Assembly (NCBI GenBank): GCA_009617715.1
Contig: VTFK01000117.1
Coordinates: 620,001-684,000 of the forward strand
Origin: Plectrocnemia conspersa
Taxonomy: Eukaryota; Arthropoda; Insecta; Trichoptera; Polycentropodidae
Direction: 5' to 3'
DNA: 64,000 nt
A program made the translations under genes and the position numbers. Under the pieces are notes generated by a model. The model ran no database searches. It was not told the DNA's origin and worked only from the letters and a program-made list of their open reading frames with translations. Shown one piece after another: positions 51,170 through 63,740 of the stretch (positions are counted from its first letter, which is position 1; each line of letters begins with the position of its first letter).

Positions 51170-51850
51170 AATTTCTACGGTGTTGGATCAGTACCCTTTG
51201 GAGTGCACGCTGCGATAAGGTGCCCGTCGCAGTAACAAAGCCAAATTGGATTTGGTGAACCGCAGTAGTCAATTCAATGCAATTCTATTGAATCGCCTCA
51301 ACACGTGTTTGAATTTGATCTAGGGTCAAAACACCTACGTCCCGGCTGCGGTCCACTGCGTTTCACTGGCCTGTATGTTTACGTATCTATGTACACTGTG
51401 CTTAAACAGCACCAACGAGACTTCCGGCGCCAACCTCCAATCCATCACGTTAGCGGGTTATCCCGTCGGCGATAAAACATAATTAAACCAACGCAAACCC
51501 CTCAAACGCCCTTTGGTCCCGCGTGCAAAATTTATTCCGGAACAGGTTATACGGTCTCACGGCGTGTTGTGTAATATTACACACACATCACCGGCTAATG
51601 CTCGGCATAAAACAATCTATTCGGCATTGCATTGTTTGGGATTCCGCCGCTGATTAACGACGTTGATAAATAGCTCCTCGGTATAACTGTTTGCCGGAGT
51701 GGGTCTCTGTACACCATCAAGTTGATTAATTGACGAGCTACCCCCCATGTGTGCCACCCCCGTCTTTGAGACCCCATCGCGGCGGGATAATGGCCCGCCA
51801 TTTTGAACGATGTCTTATTTATGAAAAAAATGTCCACGATTGTCTTAAGA
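51170..51850. promoter_or_regulatory. Strong GC- and CpG-rich island
   Basis: About 680 bp near half G+C in surroundings near one quarter. It contains many CpGs, a GGCGGGCCATTATCCCGCC near-palindrome (about 51,779-51,800) and homeodomain-like TTGATTAATTGA. On the minus strand CAAAATGGCGGG opens an 86-codon frame (51855-51595). No family is recognised. A conserved enhancer, a promoter with first exon, or foreign DNA are all possible. Confidence 0.35.
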
Positions 51851-52539
51851 AGCATTCAAATTTATTACAAAGATTTGCTATTACATAAGTTGATCATATT
51901 TTTTATAAATGTCCAGACTTGTTTCTAGTTGTGTGTTACACTGGTGAATTCGGGCTTTTACTATATTCTATCTCAAGGATAGCTTACTTTTTGCACTAAG
52001 TATGCTAAATATTAAAACTTATCAATTTTTTTAATTCAGTTTGGACTTTTAATATTTGCTTAAAGGTACTGATTATATTATACGGTTGTAATGCATTGTC
52101 CTAACGTATGTTATGTTACAACACATGAGTGTAATTCAACATATAACTTGTTAGCTACAAACAATATGACTTTAATATTCGAATAATAATAATATATACT
52201 ATAACACTTGCTTGCTCGGTGCGCTTAACATTATTTTTTTATATTATAATAACCAGAACAACCCGATTATCTAAAACTACAAAAAAATGCCAGGCACATA
52301 CCGCTTAAGAAATATATTTTTTTTAGTATTTAATCCTTATTTTTCTATTCTATTATTATTATAAAAGGTCATGTACAAAAATATTTTGATTACTAATACA
52401 TATAATATTTTGTAATATTATATATATTTTATATACCTAAAAATGTTTCGATTATGATTATCTTTGCATATTTACCTTTTCGATAAAATAATTAAAATCA
52501 TAATACAGAAGGGTTAATCTCATACCCACAAGTCATCGC

Positions 52540-52860
52540 CTTTTAATAATGACCTAACTCGATAATTAATAACCGTCTAATTGGATGGAAAAAATATGAA
52601 AAAAATAATTATCGCTCCCGGCTTTTGGCGGGGCTAATTCGGTGCGTTTGAGAGTTCAATTAATTGTTCGACAAAGTTATGACTTTGCAAAAATTCTTGA
52701 GAAGGGAGACAGGGTGTCTTCGGCGGAGAAGAAAAAGTTTCAGCAGTAACTTCTGCTTCGGCCTGACATAATAGCAGTTTTCAGATTTTTCAGTCGATTT
52801 CTCCAACAGGAGTTTGGCGCACAAAACGAACACCACGTTAATCCCGGCTCCGCTAGTTTT
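52540..52860. promoter_or_regulatory. GC-richer island with homeodomain-type sites
   Basis: Contains CGATAATTAATAACCG, CAATTAATTG and GTTAATCCC (an Otd/Bicoid-type TAATCC core) in GC-rich flanks. No coding frame was recognised. It looks like a developmental enhancer, by composition and motif content only. Confidence 0.25.
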
Positions 52861-55350
52861 TCACCGTTTACTTTGTCCGGAGATCGGTGTTGATTTATGC
52901 AAAGTTTGTTTGGATCTTATATAGAAAAATGAAAGAGAATTAAATAATTCTCCCTGAATATACGCACACAAAAGCGTATTGAAAATAATATTTTTTTTAT
53001 TAAAATATAAAAATATAATATGGGATAAGCAAATAACAATGTCGCTGCATTGCAATGTGACTCGTTTCATAATGAAAGCTTGTTTTAATATAGTTACTCA
53101 GTTTTAATGCCCACTCTTAAAAATAGCGCTTAAAAAATTTTTTTTTAAATAATAAGTGTTTCAATGGGAATCAGTTTCATAAAAAACAGATTTTATTCAC
53201 GGTTAATAATGATTAGGTACCAGACTATGTCTGCACATGAGTATAAACTCTATTAGTGATAAAATATCTGTCATTGGTGTTTGGTTCTGAAGTAATTTTA
53301 AAAATATTTTTATGTTACAAAATAAAATTTAATCTTGATTAAAAATACCAACAAAAATAATTAACAACCCATTTCTTTTCATAGCAATATTTATTAATTC
53401 CTCTAATAACATCATACAATTGGAATCTGCTTAATAGTTTTTTATTGCAATATTGCAACCACAAATTATTAGAATCTGATGACATCCAACAATATTTTTT
53501 AAATAATTAAATTAAATAAGTTCACGTGTTTAATAAATATATTTTATACTAAAAGGACTTTATAAAAGCTTTAGAACGATATTACTAAACAATTATTGGA
53601 CAATGAGTATTTTTCATTACTTTAAAAGCCTGTAAGTCTATTGATGAAATTGAATTATTTAGCTTTTATACTCTTATACGTGTATACTATTTTATTTCCC
53701 GTCAAGGGGAAATTAAATACACATTTTGTTTCCGCAAACAACATCATAAAGCAATTTTATTCTATTTGTAATAAATTGAAGCAATTTATTTCAAAATAAA
53801 TATTAGATTTTAACAATAAAATAATAATAAATAAAATAGTTTTTTCGAGCCTTAAAATATTTTTGCTAAATTATTAAAAATTCCTGACTTAAGGTATTTC
53901 AAATTTTAATAAATCTTAAATATTTATCCTTAATTTTATTTGTAGAAAAAAAATGTATTGCTATTAAATATTCAATATATGTATTTTAATTTAAAAACGC
54001 CACCTTTATTTTTTATACTCTTTATCAGTCAATCTGTTTGCTTAATTATAAATAATTTATTATGTTTAAGATTATTTTTTGATAAAAATAATTTATTTTC
54101 TTCCAAATATAATTGGAAAAAGCATTGATATCATATTATTTGCTCGAGACATTTATTTTCCATTAAGTTCAATTCACATAAAATTAGTCACAAATATAGT
54201 GTTAAATAATAAAAATAATTTAAAGTCCAAATGAAAACTATTTTTAATCATTTCATTTGCTACTCAGCAGCAGTTAAAAGCTGTTAAAGCAAAATTGCAT
54301 CATTTTGAAATATCAGTTAATTGCAATCGTTAGCAGAAGTGAATGCATACAAATCGATGATAAATTTTAATCGGCATTTTGCATTTTCAATTACTTAATT
54401 CGAGAGGTTTAACTACTATGTAAACGTAACTTTCAAAATATATTGCATATATGTATGTTTTCAAAAAAAAAACGGCCAAGCAAAATTTCTGAATTTTAAT
54501 AGTTAATTCTTGTCAGAAGCTTAGCTTTTTCGTGCATTAAAGTATCATATTCTATTATTACTAAGTGATGTATTACGGTCGTATTTTATCTCTTATAGCA
54601 CGCTCACGATTTCTTCTCAATATGAAGTTTTGTTGAGAGCTTAAAATTATAAATTACTGAAAGCTCCTTTCCGCGATATAAAGTATATTCTTAATATACA
54701 ATATATGTAACATCGTTTCTTAAATAAATAAAGGGTGATTTGCATAAATTAACATAAATACATAATTTTCTAAAAGGCAAAATGTTAATAATTTTAGATT
54801 ATCAAGAAGATAATTAGCGTTAAGCAGCTTCAAATCTAATCCATATTTTGTTGAATTATTTTTTTGCATTTAAAAACATCAATTATTTATCTTTGGCTCT
54901 ACGAAAATATTTCTTTAAGAACAAAATAATGATAATACCATTTTAGATAGTCACGAATCTTTCCTCATGACTTTTGACTTTTATTTATGATAATAATTTA
55001 AGCAATACGTGAAAAATCTAAGTCATGCAAAATAATGTTTACAAAATATTATTAAGATTTTAATATTAAAAACAAACCTTGTTTTTAAATAAAAAAATAT
55101 ATATTCATATTTATTGTAGAAATAATTGTAGAAATAATTAATTAATTATTTAAGCCAAGATATTTTTTTATTTAATTGCTGTATAAATGATTGTAAAAAG
55201 CTAACAATAATTTATTGAATTAATAAGTGTTTAATATATAGCAATTACTTTTTGTTTAATTTAGCTGTTTCGTAAAATTAAGGTATTAAAAATATTGCTT
55301 GTAAGATAATGTCTTTTTTAAGACTATTTAATTAAATACGTGCCCTTATG

Positions 55351-55410
55351 TCTTAAAGAACATAAAAATGTCTTTAAGAACATAAAAATGTCTTTAAGAA
55401 CATAAAAATT
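55351..55410. repeat. Three tandem copies of a 20-bp unit
   Basis: Units at 55351-55370, 55371-55390 and 55391-55410. The last two differ from TCTTAAAGAACATAAAAATG at one or two positions. Minisatellite-like. Confidence 0.8.
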
Positions 55411-56910
55411 CACTTGGGATTTTATAAATATATAAAAAGCGATATAAACTTTGAGATAAACTTATATTCTACCAATAAGACACAAACATATAAACGTAAA
55501 TATATTCGTTGTTTGTTGTATTTTTTATTTAATAATAATAATAAGTTCAATTTTTTTAATATTTTGTACAAAATCCTTCATGAAAAATATTTAAAAAAAA
55601 TCAAGAGCTTTAATGTTTCGTGAGATGATTTTTTAACAAAAACTTGCTTCTTTTAACAAAGTTCTTATTGAACTCAAGTTGAATTCGTAGATCTTTTCCG
55701 GATTCAAGATGAATGTTTTACATAAACAAACCCAAATACGCCAAATATTGATTCTAAATTTGTTAAATTAATTATTTTTTCTGTTGTATATTTTTATGTT
55801 AATTTTATTTTATATTATTTAATAATACATTAAAATAATCTTTATAATTAATGCACAAGTGATTAATAAATTAAACTTGAAAAAAGTTTATTTTGAAACA
55901 CCGTATAAAACCCTTTTGCGTTCATTACTGAAAAATAATATTAATTCTCCAGAAATGACTATATTTAACAGACCTTTAAAAATATTAACTGATTGCCATC
56001 AATTACTATAAAAACACTAAAAACTCTTTTAAATGTCGTTGCTGTCTGGCTAGTGTTACTGGTTATTCGTAAAGTTTTAGTTATAAGCTAATAATATTGC
56101 AATGTATAAAAAACTTTAGGATTGAGTTCTATATACATCGAGTTCAAAGACATATCTTTTAAGGAATTGACATGAAAATGTTCACTGGACATTGCTGAAG
56201 CTTTTGATTGCATATGATATGCATAATATATTTTTACATAGATCAATTTAATTTATTTTTTCAGTAACAATATTTAAACTAATAAATTTTCGAATTGTGG
56301 AATCTAAGATCATTTATCAAATACCAGACTTTTATCTGTAGACGTTCCTCAAAGTTAAATTTTCGTCATCCACCTTTTCACTATTTACAGCAATTACAGA
56401 TTATCTTTTCTTTATTTGCAAAAGACACAATCAATATATGCTTATTGAAATATTTAATTAATCTGATATTATAATAAAAATGATTGACAGAGTCAGTTAA
56501 TAGTAAAAAAAACTGCACAATAGATCAGTAATATAAGTCGCTGACTAATACCTGAAAGCCTGCGTACAAATATTTATTTTTAGATTTTTATTTATTTTGT
56601 GTTTGGGAAATAAGTAAATATTTTGAGTATTAATTTATTCTGCGTCATTTTTCTTCTATATTTTTAAAAGTTACTGTAAAAAAATAAAATAAAAATTATA
56701 TATTAGTAGCAACGTTCGTGCATCACCCTATACTGCATAAAATGAGAATTTAACATTTCCGCTACGTTGCGTTAGATAGTTTCAACAGTACCGTTGAATG
56801 TTATAATTCTACGAGCATTTAAAATTCCAGGCAAATGCTTAATGAACATTGAAATATCAAATTTAGATGCATCTATTATAATTCATATTAAATATAAATA
56901 ATGAATGTAC

Positions 56911-57127
56911 CTCTTTCCCTCTTTCTCTTCAAATCGACTTTGCTCGAACTAGCCTCCTTTTCCTCAATCTCCTCTTCGTCACTAGCAAACAGCAGCAAAT
57001 CGTCGTAATCTTCCTTCATCACTTGACCGTCGTTTTTAAGTTCTTTTATAAAAAAAATCCGCCTTGAACGCTTCCTCTTTCCCGTGCAATAATCCTTCAA
57101 AGTGCGCACAATAGAGCTTTCCGATTG
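56911..57127 (-). CDS. Candidate exon with acidic and basic charged segments, unrecognised
   Basis: Open frame between an acceptor-like TCTAATAG and a donor AGAG then GTACAT; 72 codons plus one base. It encodes a basic stretch GKRKRSRRIFFIKEL, then an acidic run around DYDDLLLFASDEEEIEE, then KVDLKRKRER. An in-frame ATG at 57017-57019 could instead be the start (36 codons). It ends in phase 1, the phase required before the exon at 18,991, so it might be an upstream exon of the MINDY-4B-like gene across a very large intron; this is inference only. The nuclear-type charge pattern gives no family. Confidence 0.35.
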
Positions 57128-58718
57128 CTATTAGACGACGAGCTTTTTCCAGCTTTGATTTTTTATAATTAAAATTTTCTCTTGTTCTATTCTAGTGTAT
57201 ACTCAAACGGCATGGATTTTAAGCCGTTCCTCAGTGACAGCTTGCACCGGCGGTTATTAACGAACTAAGGCCTTAAAAGTTTCATAACGGACTTAAATAA
57301 TGCCACTGCAAAAGGGTTAATAATGAGTGCTATCGTCCGGCACAATCAGAGGGTCATATTAATAGTGAAAGCAAAGCTTATATATTATACAAAAAATATC
57401 GCATTTATTTATTTACAAATCGACATTGAAAGCTAGCTATCTTAAGAATCAATAAACAATTTATATATAAAGAAGTAACATAACTTATTTACTACTTACT
57501 CGTACGATCTTGGATTTGATTTTTGGTTAAGTTATTTTAAATTTATGTTATTTCAATTTATATTAATCATTTTTCATTTAAAGTATGAGGAATATGTAAA
57601 AATATATATGCATAATCTAAGATTTTATAGGTATTTTTATGACATATGCAATTCACGGTTTTCGTGTGAACAACAAAAAACAGCTACTTGTAATAATAAA
57701 AATATATTAAATAACAAAAAAAACTATGTATGTCTATAAAATGCTGACAAATCATTTTTCTAGTTAGTAGTAAGACTTTTATTTTAACAGTCAAACTATC
57801 TTTATTTATTTTTATTTTAATTCAAAGTATATAGTATATGGTAAATGCAAGTGCTCGTTTAATAATACACATATACTATAAAACTCAAAAAATTACCAAA
57901 AATCATATAAATGTATTAAAAAAAATTAAAATAGCATTGATATATAAAATTAGATATAAAATAATCTACTATATTAATAAAAAAAATTATTAATTTAATA
58001 CATAATAGTATTATTATTTTTTTTAAATTAGGTTTACTTAAAAAGAGAAATTTTGTGATGTTTTGATTATATATATTTCATAGATTTTTTTACTCTTATA
58101 ATTACGTTTTTCAATTTTTCCTCAAATAGCAAAGAATGGTAAAATACTATTTGATATTTATTTGCTTTGTAACATATTTCGATATATATTTATACAATAT
58201 TTACATGTAAGATTAGGTATGAAGTATTATGTAGAAATAAAATATTAGTCACTAAGTCAGTTATTTAGTTGTTAATATACCTGTTCAAGCCAAGAAATGA
58301 GATTACCATTTACTTTTTTAGACAAAAGCATACTCTTGTTTTTCAGCCGCGCATTGAAATATTTTAGCAACATCATAGTTGCCAGTTTTATCATTTTTTT
58401 CATTAAATAGTAAAAAATATTTTGTAAAATACCGCTGTTGTACATTATAAATATTTTTAAGTACTACGCGTATATTTTTTAAATTACAAAGTTTTGATTG
58501 ATTACACTTAAATCACAACAATTTTGAATATACCCCTGACAATATGTGTTATAATAATGTATGAATATGTATATGTTCTTACATTATAAATTCTCCAATA
58601 TTTAATTAAACTTATAAATTTGAAAAGACTACTAGCTAAGTATACTGGATCAGACGGTCAACGAGAATGTTACCGCTTTTTTGAGCTTTTAAGAGTTGTC
58701 GCGGTCAATTCAACACAG

Positions 58719-59162
58719 CTCTGTTTGGTGTAAGTTTGCTTAAACTCTCAGTATTAAAAGTCTAAAGCAAAGTAGTATTTCTGTATTTAAGTAAATAGCT
58801 ACAGCAGTGTTCTAGGATATATATCCTTGAAGAATAGTTAAAAGTCTAATTTTTTTAGTCCTCGGTTTTCAACTAATGCTGTTAATTTGCGGTGGTAGCA
58901 GACTCTCTGTTATTTTTTAATTGAAATCAGTTGTTTTTAAGATCAAGTAAAGCTCCTGTTAATTCAGATTGACTATATTGGACAAGCGAAATTAATGCAA
59001 CTGTTTTTTCTGTGTAAGGGTCTTATTGGTTGATTCAGCGGTACTCTGTTTGGTGTAAGTTTGACTGAACAATTGATATTTCTGTATTCAAGCCCTGACG
59101 AAAGCAAAAAACTAAAGCATTTTTCCATGTTATTTACCCTTGAAAAATAGGTAAAAATCTAA
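58719..59162. repeat. Diverged direct duplication, period about 325 bp
   Basis: CTCTGTTTGGTGTAAGTTTG is identical at 58719-58738 and 59044-59063. Downstream both copies have TATTTCTGTATT, an AAAGCA segment, CCTTGAA(G/A)AATAG and a TAAAA..TCTAA stretch in the same order. This marks an old tandem duplication of an unidentified element. Confidence 0.55.
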
Positions 59163-59459
59163 CGTTTTTTATGTTTTTGATTTTCGACAAATTACGATGA
59201 TTTAGTTTGGGCTTTTACTAGATATTGCTAATAGACATCCGCGCGGATACGCATCACAGCTTTTTTTACTCCGCTAAAAATTCACTCAAGGTGACTTAAA
59301 TATATTAGTCATAGTGTAATTTTAACAAGTCTTTAACTACTTATTTTGCTGCAATGATTATGGGTGAGATCTACATAACCTAATACATTCGGTTGTCCAA
59401 CGTTTTTAATTTATTTAAATTTGAAAAGCACCTGGATTTAATAAATTATGAGAACAATG

Positions 59460-59790
59460 TAGCACATTAACAATAACACCCGACATGGATTTAACCCAGT
59501 ATATGGTCTACTCGTCGAAATTTACGGAATAATTCATTGGCGCGCGGAACATCCCTCGCGCTGAAAGGTAATCCATGCATGTAGGCCGCATTCCTGTACT
59601 ATCTGGCTTAAACAGTTTCATGGCAGTGCATGTGCATACGTCGGACTTTTGAGTTATTTGCTAAGCCTACCTCCTCCCCCCATTCTCCTTGCATTGTCCA
59701 TAACTTCCATCAGCGTGGTAGTCATAAACTTGAGTAGCCGCGGGCCACAAGCATTTTAAGCACTGGTCAACTTGCTTTAGCCATTTTTAA
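59460..59790. promoter_or_regulatory. GC-rich island, unrecognised
   Basis: Contains GGCGCGCGGAACATCCCTCG, a GCATGTGCATACG segment and CCTCCTCCCCCC. All six frames appear broken. TE debris or a regulatory block. Confidence 0.25.
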
Positions 59791-60910
59791 ATGGCTGACT
59801 TAGAAATCTTTCTAAAGCAACTTAACTAGCGCATGGCCTCCAATACTATTGACTTTGCATCACAAAAAATTGTTTTGGTAATTATCAGGCAATAGGCTAT
59901 ATTAAGCCTGCATATACTAAAAGGCGTCAACTTTTAGAAGTGTGGTTGGACGATAATGCGATTGGTCCTTTCTGCTATTCCTCAAAACTTTTTCAAAGGA
60001 TCTGTATAATAAATGTGACACTTTACATCACATACTGACTTCTGAGCCAATCACTAAAGATTTTCAGGACAATTTAAAAAAAAATCATCACGGAAATTTT
60101 TATTTCAAATTTATTTCGATAATTTTTCTACGAGAATGTTGACAACATAAAGATTGTCACAATAATTCGTCATTAAATATTTTGTTTAAAAATCATCTAG
60201 GAGTTTTCGTTTGAAAAGAATAAATTGCTGAAGTAGGTAAAAAAATATATTTAGAAAATTTTGTTCAAATACTATCTCCAATTTTTTTATTTTGTAACCG
60301 AGAAGATATCGATACCGTGTTAAATTAAATCAAATGCCACCCTTATTCACAGTAAATGGCGCCCCGGGAAACCGTCCGTATATCGCGCCCTTAGACCAAC
60401 CCTGATCGTTAGAAAATGCTTAAAAAATCTTCCGACTATCACTTAATGAACGATTACTAGTCTCAAAATTTTTTTTTTTATAAATACATATTTAATAAAT
60501 TGATTGTTATTAGTTAGTTATTTTTCCTACAAAATCAAACAAATCCCATAGTATATTTATTTGTAAAACAACTAAAAAAAGCTATATTATCCTATAATTT
60601 AGAAACGGGTATCCAGAACCACATTTATCACTCGTAGCTGATCTTTTCTTTTTTTATTTAAAAATTAATAAATGCCACCACAAGATTACTTAGCTTACTT
60701 AATCATAACTTTAAAATACATTCAAGTTAAACTGTATACTTGCTACCAGCGAAGTTCACGCAAATTGACATGAGCTATGTGTGTGTGTATACTTTATTAA
60801 ACACAATTTTACGACAGAAAAATCACTATATATAGTTAATATATTGTTGTACTAATTTTTAATTTCAATTATATAATTTAAAATATTTCTCAAAATCCGC
60901 TACAGAATGG

Positions 60911-60964
60911 TGTATATATATATAAAAAAATATAATGTGTATATATATATAAAAAAATATAATG
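60911..60964. repeat. Two exact 27-bp tandem copies
   Basis: The unit TGTATATATATATAAAAAAA followed by TATAATG occurs at 60911-60937 and 60938-60964. The second copy abuts the CTGGC/GCCAG cluster. Confidence 0.85.
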
Positions 60965-60986
60965 GCTGATTTATACGTTGCCAATT

Positions 60987-61191
60987 ACTGGCATGCCAGT
61001 TGGAAGTGGACTGGCGGTTCCCTGGCACACGATAACTGGCATTCCAATCCACTGGCGCCTTACCGTTTACATAGTGCCAGCAACTGAAAGAATTATTGTT
61101 TGTTGCCAGTCGAGGTTGCCAGTCACTGGACAAGCCAGTGTGCTACTGGCACGCCAGCAGAACAAACATTTTTGTTTAACTGGCACGCCAG
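60987..61191. repeat. Dense CTGGC/GCCAG palindrome cluster
   Basis: Fourteen CTGGC or GCCAG pentamers in 205 bp (seven each orientation). They include the perfect palindrome ACTGGCATGCCAGT (60987-61000) and two exact CTGGCACGCCAG sites (61146-61157, 61180-61191). CTGGC dominates the left part and GCCAG the middle, so the whole could fold back. The cluster is GC-rich in a very AT-rich setting. It may be a foldback element or an array of protein sites. Several frames are open by virtue of composition, but no protein is recognised. Confidence 0.65.
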
Positions 61192-61299
61192 CTCTCCCTT
61201 TCACCACACTAAGGGCTGATTCAAAGCAAATTCTTTTTAATATCATTATTAATATAATTTTTATTATGTATAGAGAGGTATAAAGACAAGTATAAATTT

Positions 61300-62640
61300 C
61301 TATATTTTCTACCCTAATTTATGCTAGATATTTTTCGAAAAAACAATTTGATGCGCGTTTTTGCTCCATTATGCTATTTTTCTCCCTGACTTTTAAAGGC
61401 TTTTTTTTCTCTTTCTTTACTCGTTGACTTACGGTACGGTATTTTTTTAGATTTTTTGCATAAAAAACATTTATTTATATTTTCAAAAATCCTATAAACA
61501 TTATGCGTCAGAATTTACTGGAGTTAAAGATTTATTTTGATATGTAGTATATTTAAAATTAGCAAATTAGTGAAGACTTAAAAATTGTCATTTACGAAAC
61601 AAAATATTATGATACCAAACTTTGATTAAATAAACATAATTCAATATTTTATATATATAATAGAAGCCATTTAGCCAAAATATTTTCTTAAACATTACCA
61701 GCTAACGAGTACATCTAAAAGAAAAAAATTGAGAAGTAAAAAAGACAAGAGTAAAATAAAGAACATTTAATCTCTTTTTATTTATATAAACTTTAAATTT
61801 TATTTTATTTTTTGTAAAACAACTTAAAGTTTATATACACATACTTTTTTTTCATATATTATATATTTTTTGCAAAGTTAAAAATAGTGTAAATAAACAT
61901 TCTTCATATTTTTTTAACTGTGTTTTAAAGTACCAGACTATATTACATATATTAAATAAAACTTTGCATTAATTATATCAATAGTATTATTTTTCTTTAA
62001 AAACGCCTCAAAATAAATCTCTTGTTGTATTTTTCTTGTAGTGATCACAAGTAGTAGAGCAATTCACAAGTAATTAAAAAAAATTTGACACGCTTTATAT
62101 TTTTATCATGTTTTAAGATTTAACTTAAAAATTAATAAATAAATTATACAATAAACCAATTTGTTTTATCCATGACGTTTAATGGTTCTCATTTTGCAAC
62201 TTTTGCTCTATAAAACTTTTTAAATTAAAAATACGCTTTGTGCAAAACCATCACTGGAAGTGACGTTAACATAGTAAATTAGTTATATTGTTTTAAATGC
62301 ATTCGAAAAGCAACTATTTATTTTGTGGAAAATATAAATTTCATTGTTAAGCTTAAATTAAAATATCACGTTATTTTTAGTGTTGTTAATCTGAACCGCA
62401 GTAACGCGATTGTGGTTTTATGAACCTTTATCTTTTCGATGAATATAAAGGCAAATTTAAATTCCATTAAAATGAATTAAACTGATTTTGGCAAACTTTT
62501 CTTAATCGTATTGTATTTCATATAAAAGTTTACAACTAACAATGCAACGTATTTAATAATAATGTGTACATAATAAAAATAAGAATCTCACATAAATCCG
62601 TCAAGCTTCACATGGCTACCGCTTAGTACTTTTTTTGTAC
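61300..62640. other. AT-rich non-coding stretch
   Basis: Homopolymer-rich AT sequence. No gene, repeat family or structured element was recognised. Confidence 0.5.
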
Positions 62641-63130
62641 CTGTCAATGTCGTGTCAGTGCATACGGCATAATATAGAAGATAAATTGTTACAATGATCA
62701 TTATTAAAACGAAGTTCATTTGACATGTCTTGTGTCAGTTTAGATACAAAAGCACGTAGGATAATTGGTTCGTAGAAAATTACGTGCAAGTGCAACAAAC
62801 TTCAGACTTTACGACTGACTCACTCGTCAAGCTTTTGTCATAGATTCGATTCAGACAAATTGCTATAGTTTTTATGGGCAAGAAAGCGATGTGGACCGAG
62901 GGCAATCAGAAAGAGCATGAATTGGCCAAGACCCGCACTAGAATTGGACGATAACAATTTGGCACACTCCGACTTTGCGACTTCTGGTTTTGCCAAGGGT
63001 CAAAGCACGAAATTTGCAACGGCAAAATGGACGATATGAAATTGCTACCGCAGGAGAATTACGTACTATATCTCTGACAATCTAACCGTGACGCGTTGGC
63101 ATCAAAATATAAATTTAGTAACGAAATTAT
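62640..63130. promoter_or_regulatory. GC-richer island
   Basis: Long moderate-GC block with one short plus-strand frame opening at an ATG near 62,875 (starts MGKKAMWTEGNQKEHELAKT, 26 codons). No splice structure was seen. Probably conserved non-coding. Confidence 0.2.
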
Positions 63131-63419
63131 ACAACACGTGTACGTGAATCATGTAATAATGCATATTTTTTAATAACATAGTAAATCACTTAAGATATAT
63201 TTAGATTAAAAAAAAATATTGCATCAATAATTTAATTTGCATTATTTTTAGCAGCGTTTTTAACTTATTCAAATATATCAATATGTTAATTTCAATCACG
63301 CACTTTGTCAGTATAATAGATAAGCTTTCATATAGCACTACTTGAATAATCTGATAAATCTCTGCAAGAAATCATTTAAGCGCCTGCGATACCACGTAAT
63401 AAATTTAAATATATTCCAA

Positions 63420-63740
63420 CGTTCACTCGAAAGATCTATATCTATAAAACGCGATAGCAACTCTTATTGAGTTTGGGTCGTAATCGGTGTCATCTCTGAC
63501 ACCACAACTTTTGCTAATTTGCCTGCTGAAACGGCCCTCAAAATTTATCAGTCGGATGATGAAGCCTAACCACGTGAAACGGCAATTATGAAAATCCTGA
63601 ACCTAAACAGTGGCCGACCTTAACTACACTGCCATCTAGCACGCTTTGGCGATAATAGCGTTCCAACTGCATTTTCATAACTGCTAAACGCTGGTGTGCC
63701 AAACTTATATATTTTGTACCACGTAATATGGCCGTGACAC
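63420..63740. promoter_or_regulatory. GC-richer island near window end
   Basis: Moderate GC with CCACGTG and GGTGTCATCTCTGACACC, an imperfect palindrome near 63,487-63,504. No coding frame recognised. Confidence 0.2.

Larger units (their letters stand above)
47410..56900. other. AT-rich non-coding stretch
   Basis: No gene seen apart from the two GC islands near 51-53 kb and the minisatellite at 55.35 kb. Open frames present here are short, AT-biased and unrecognised. Confidence 0.5.
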
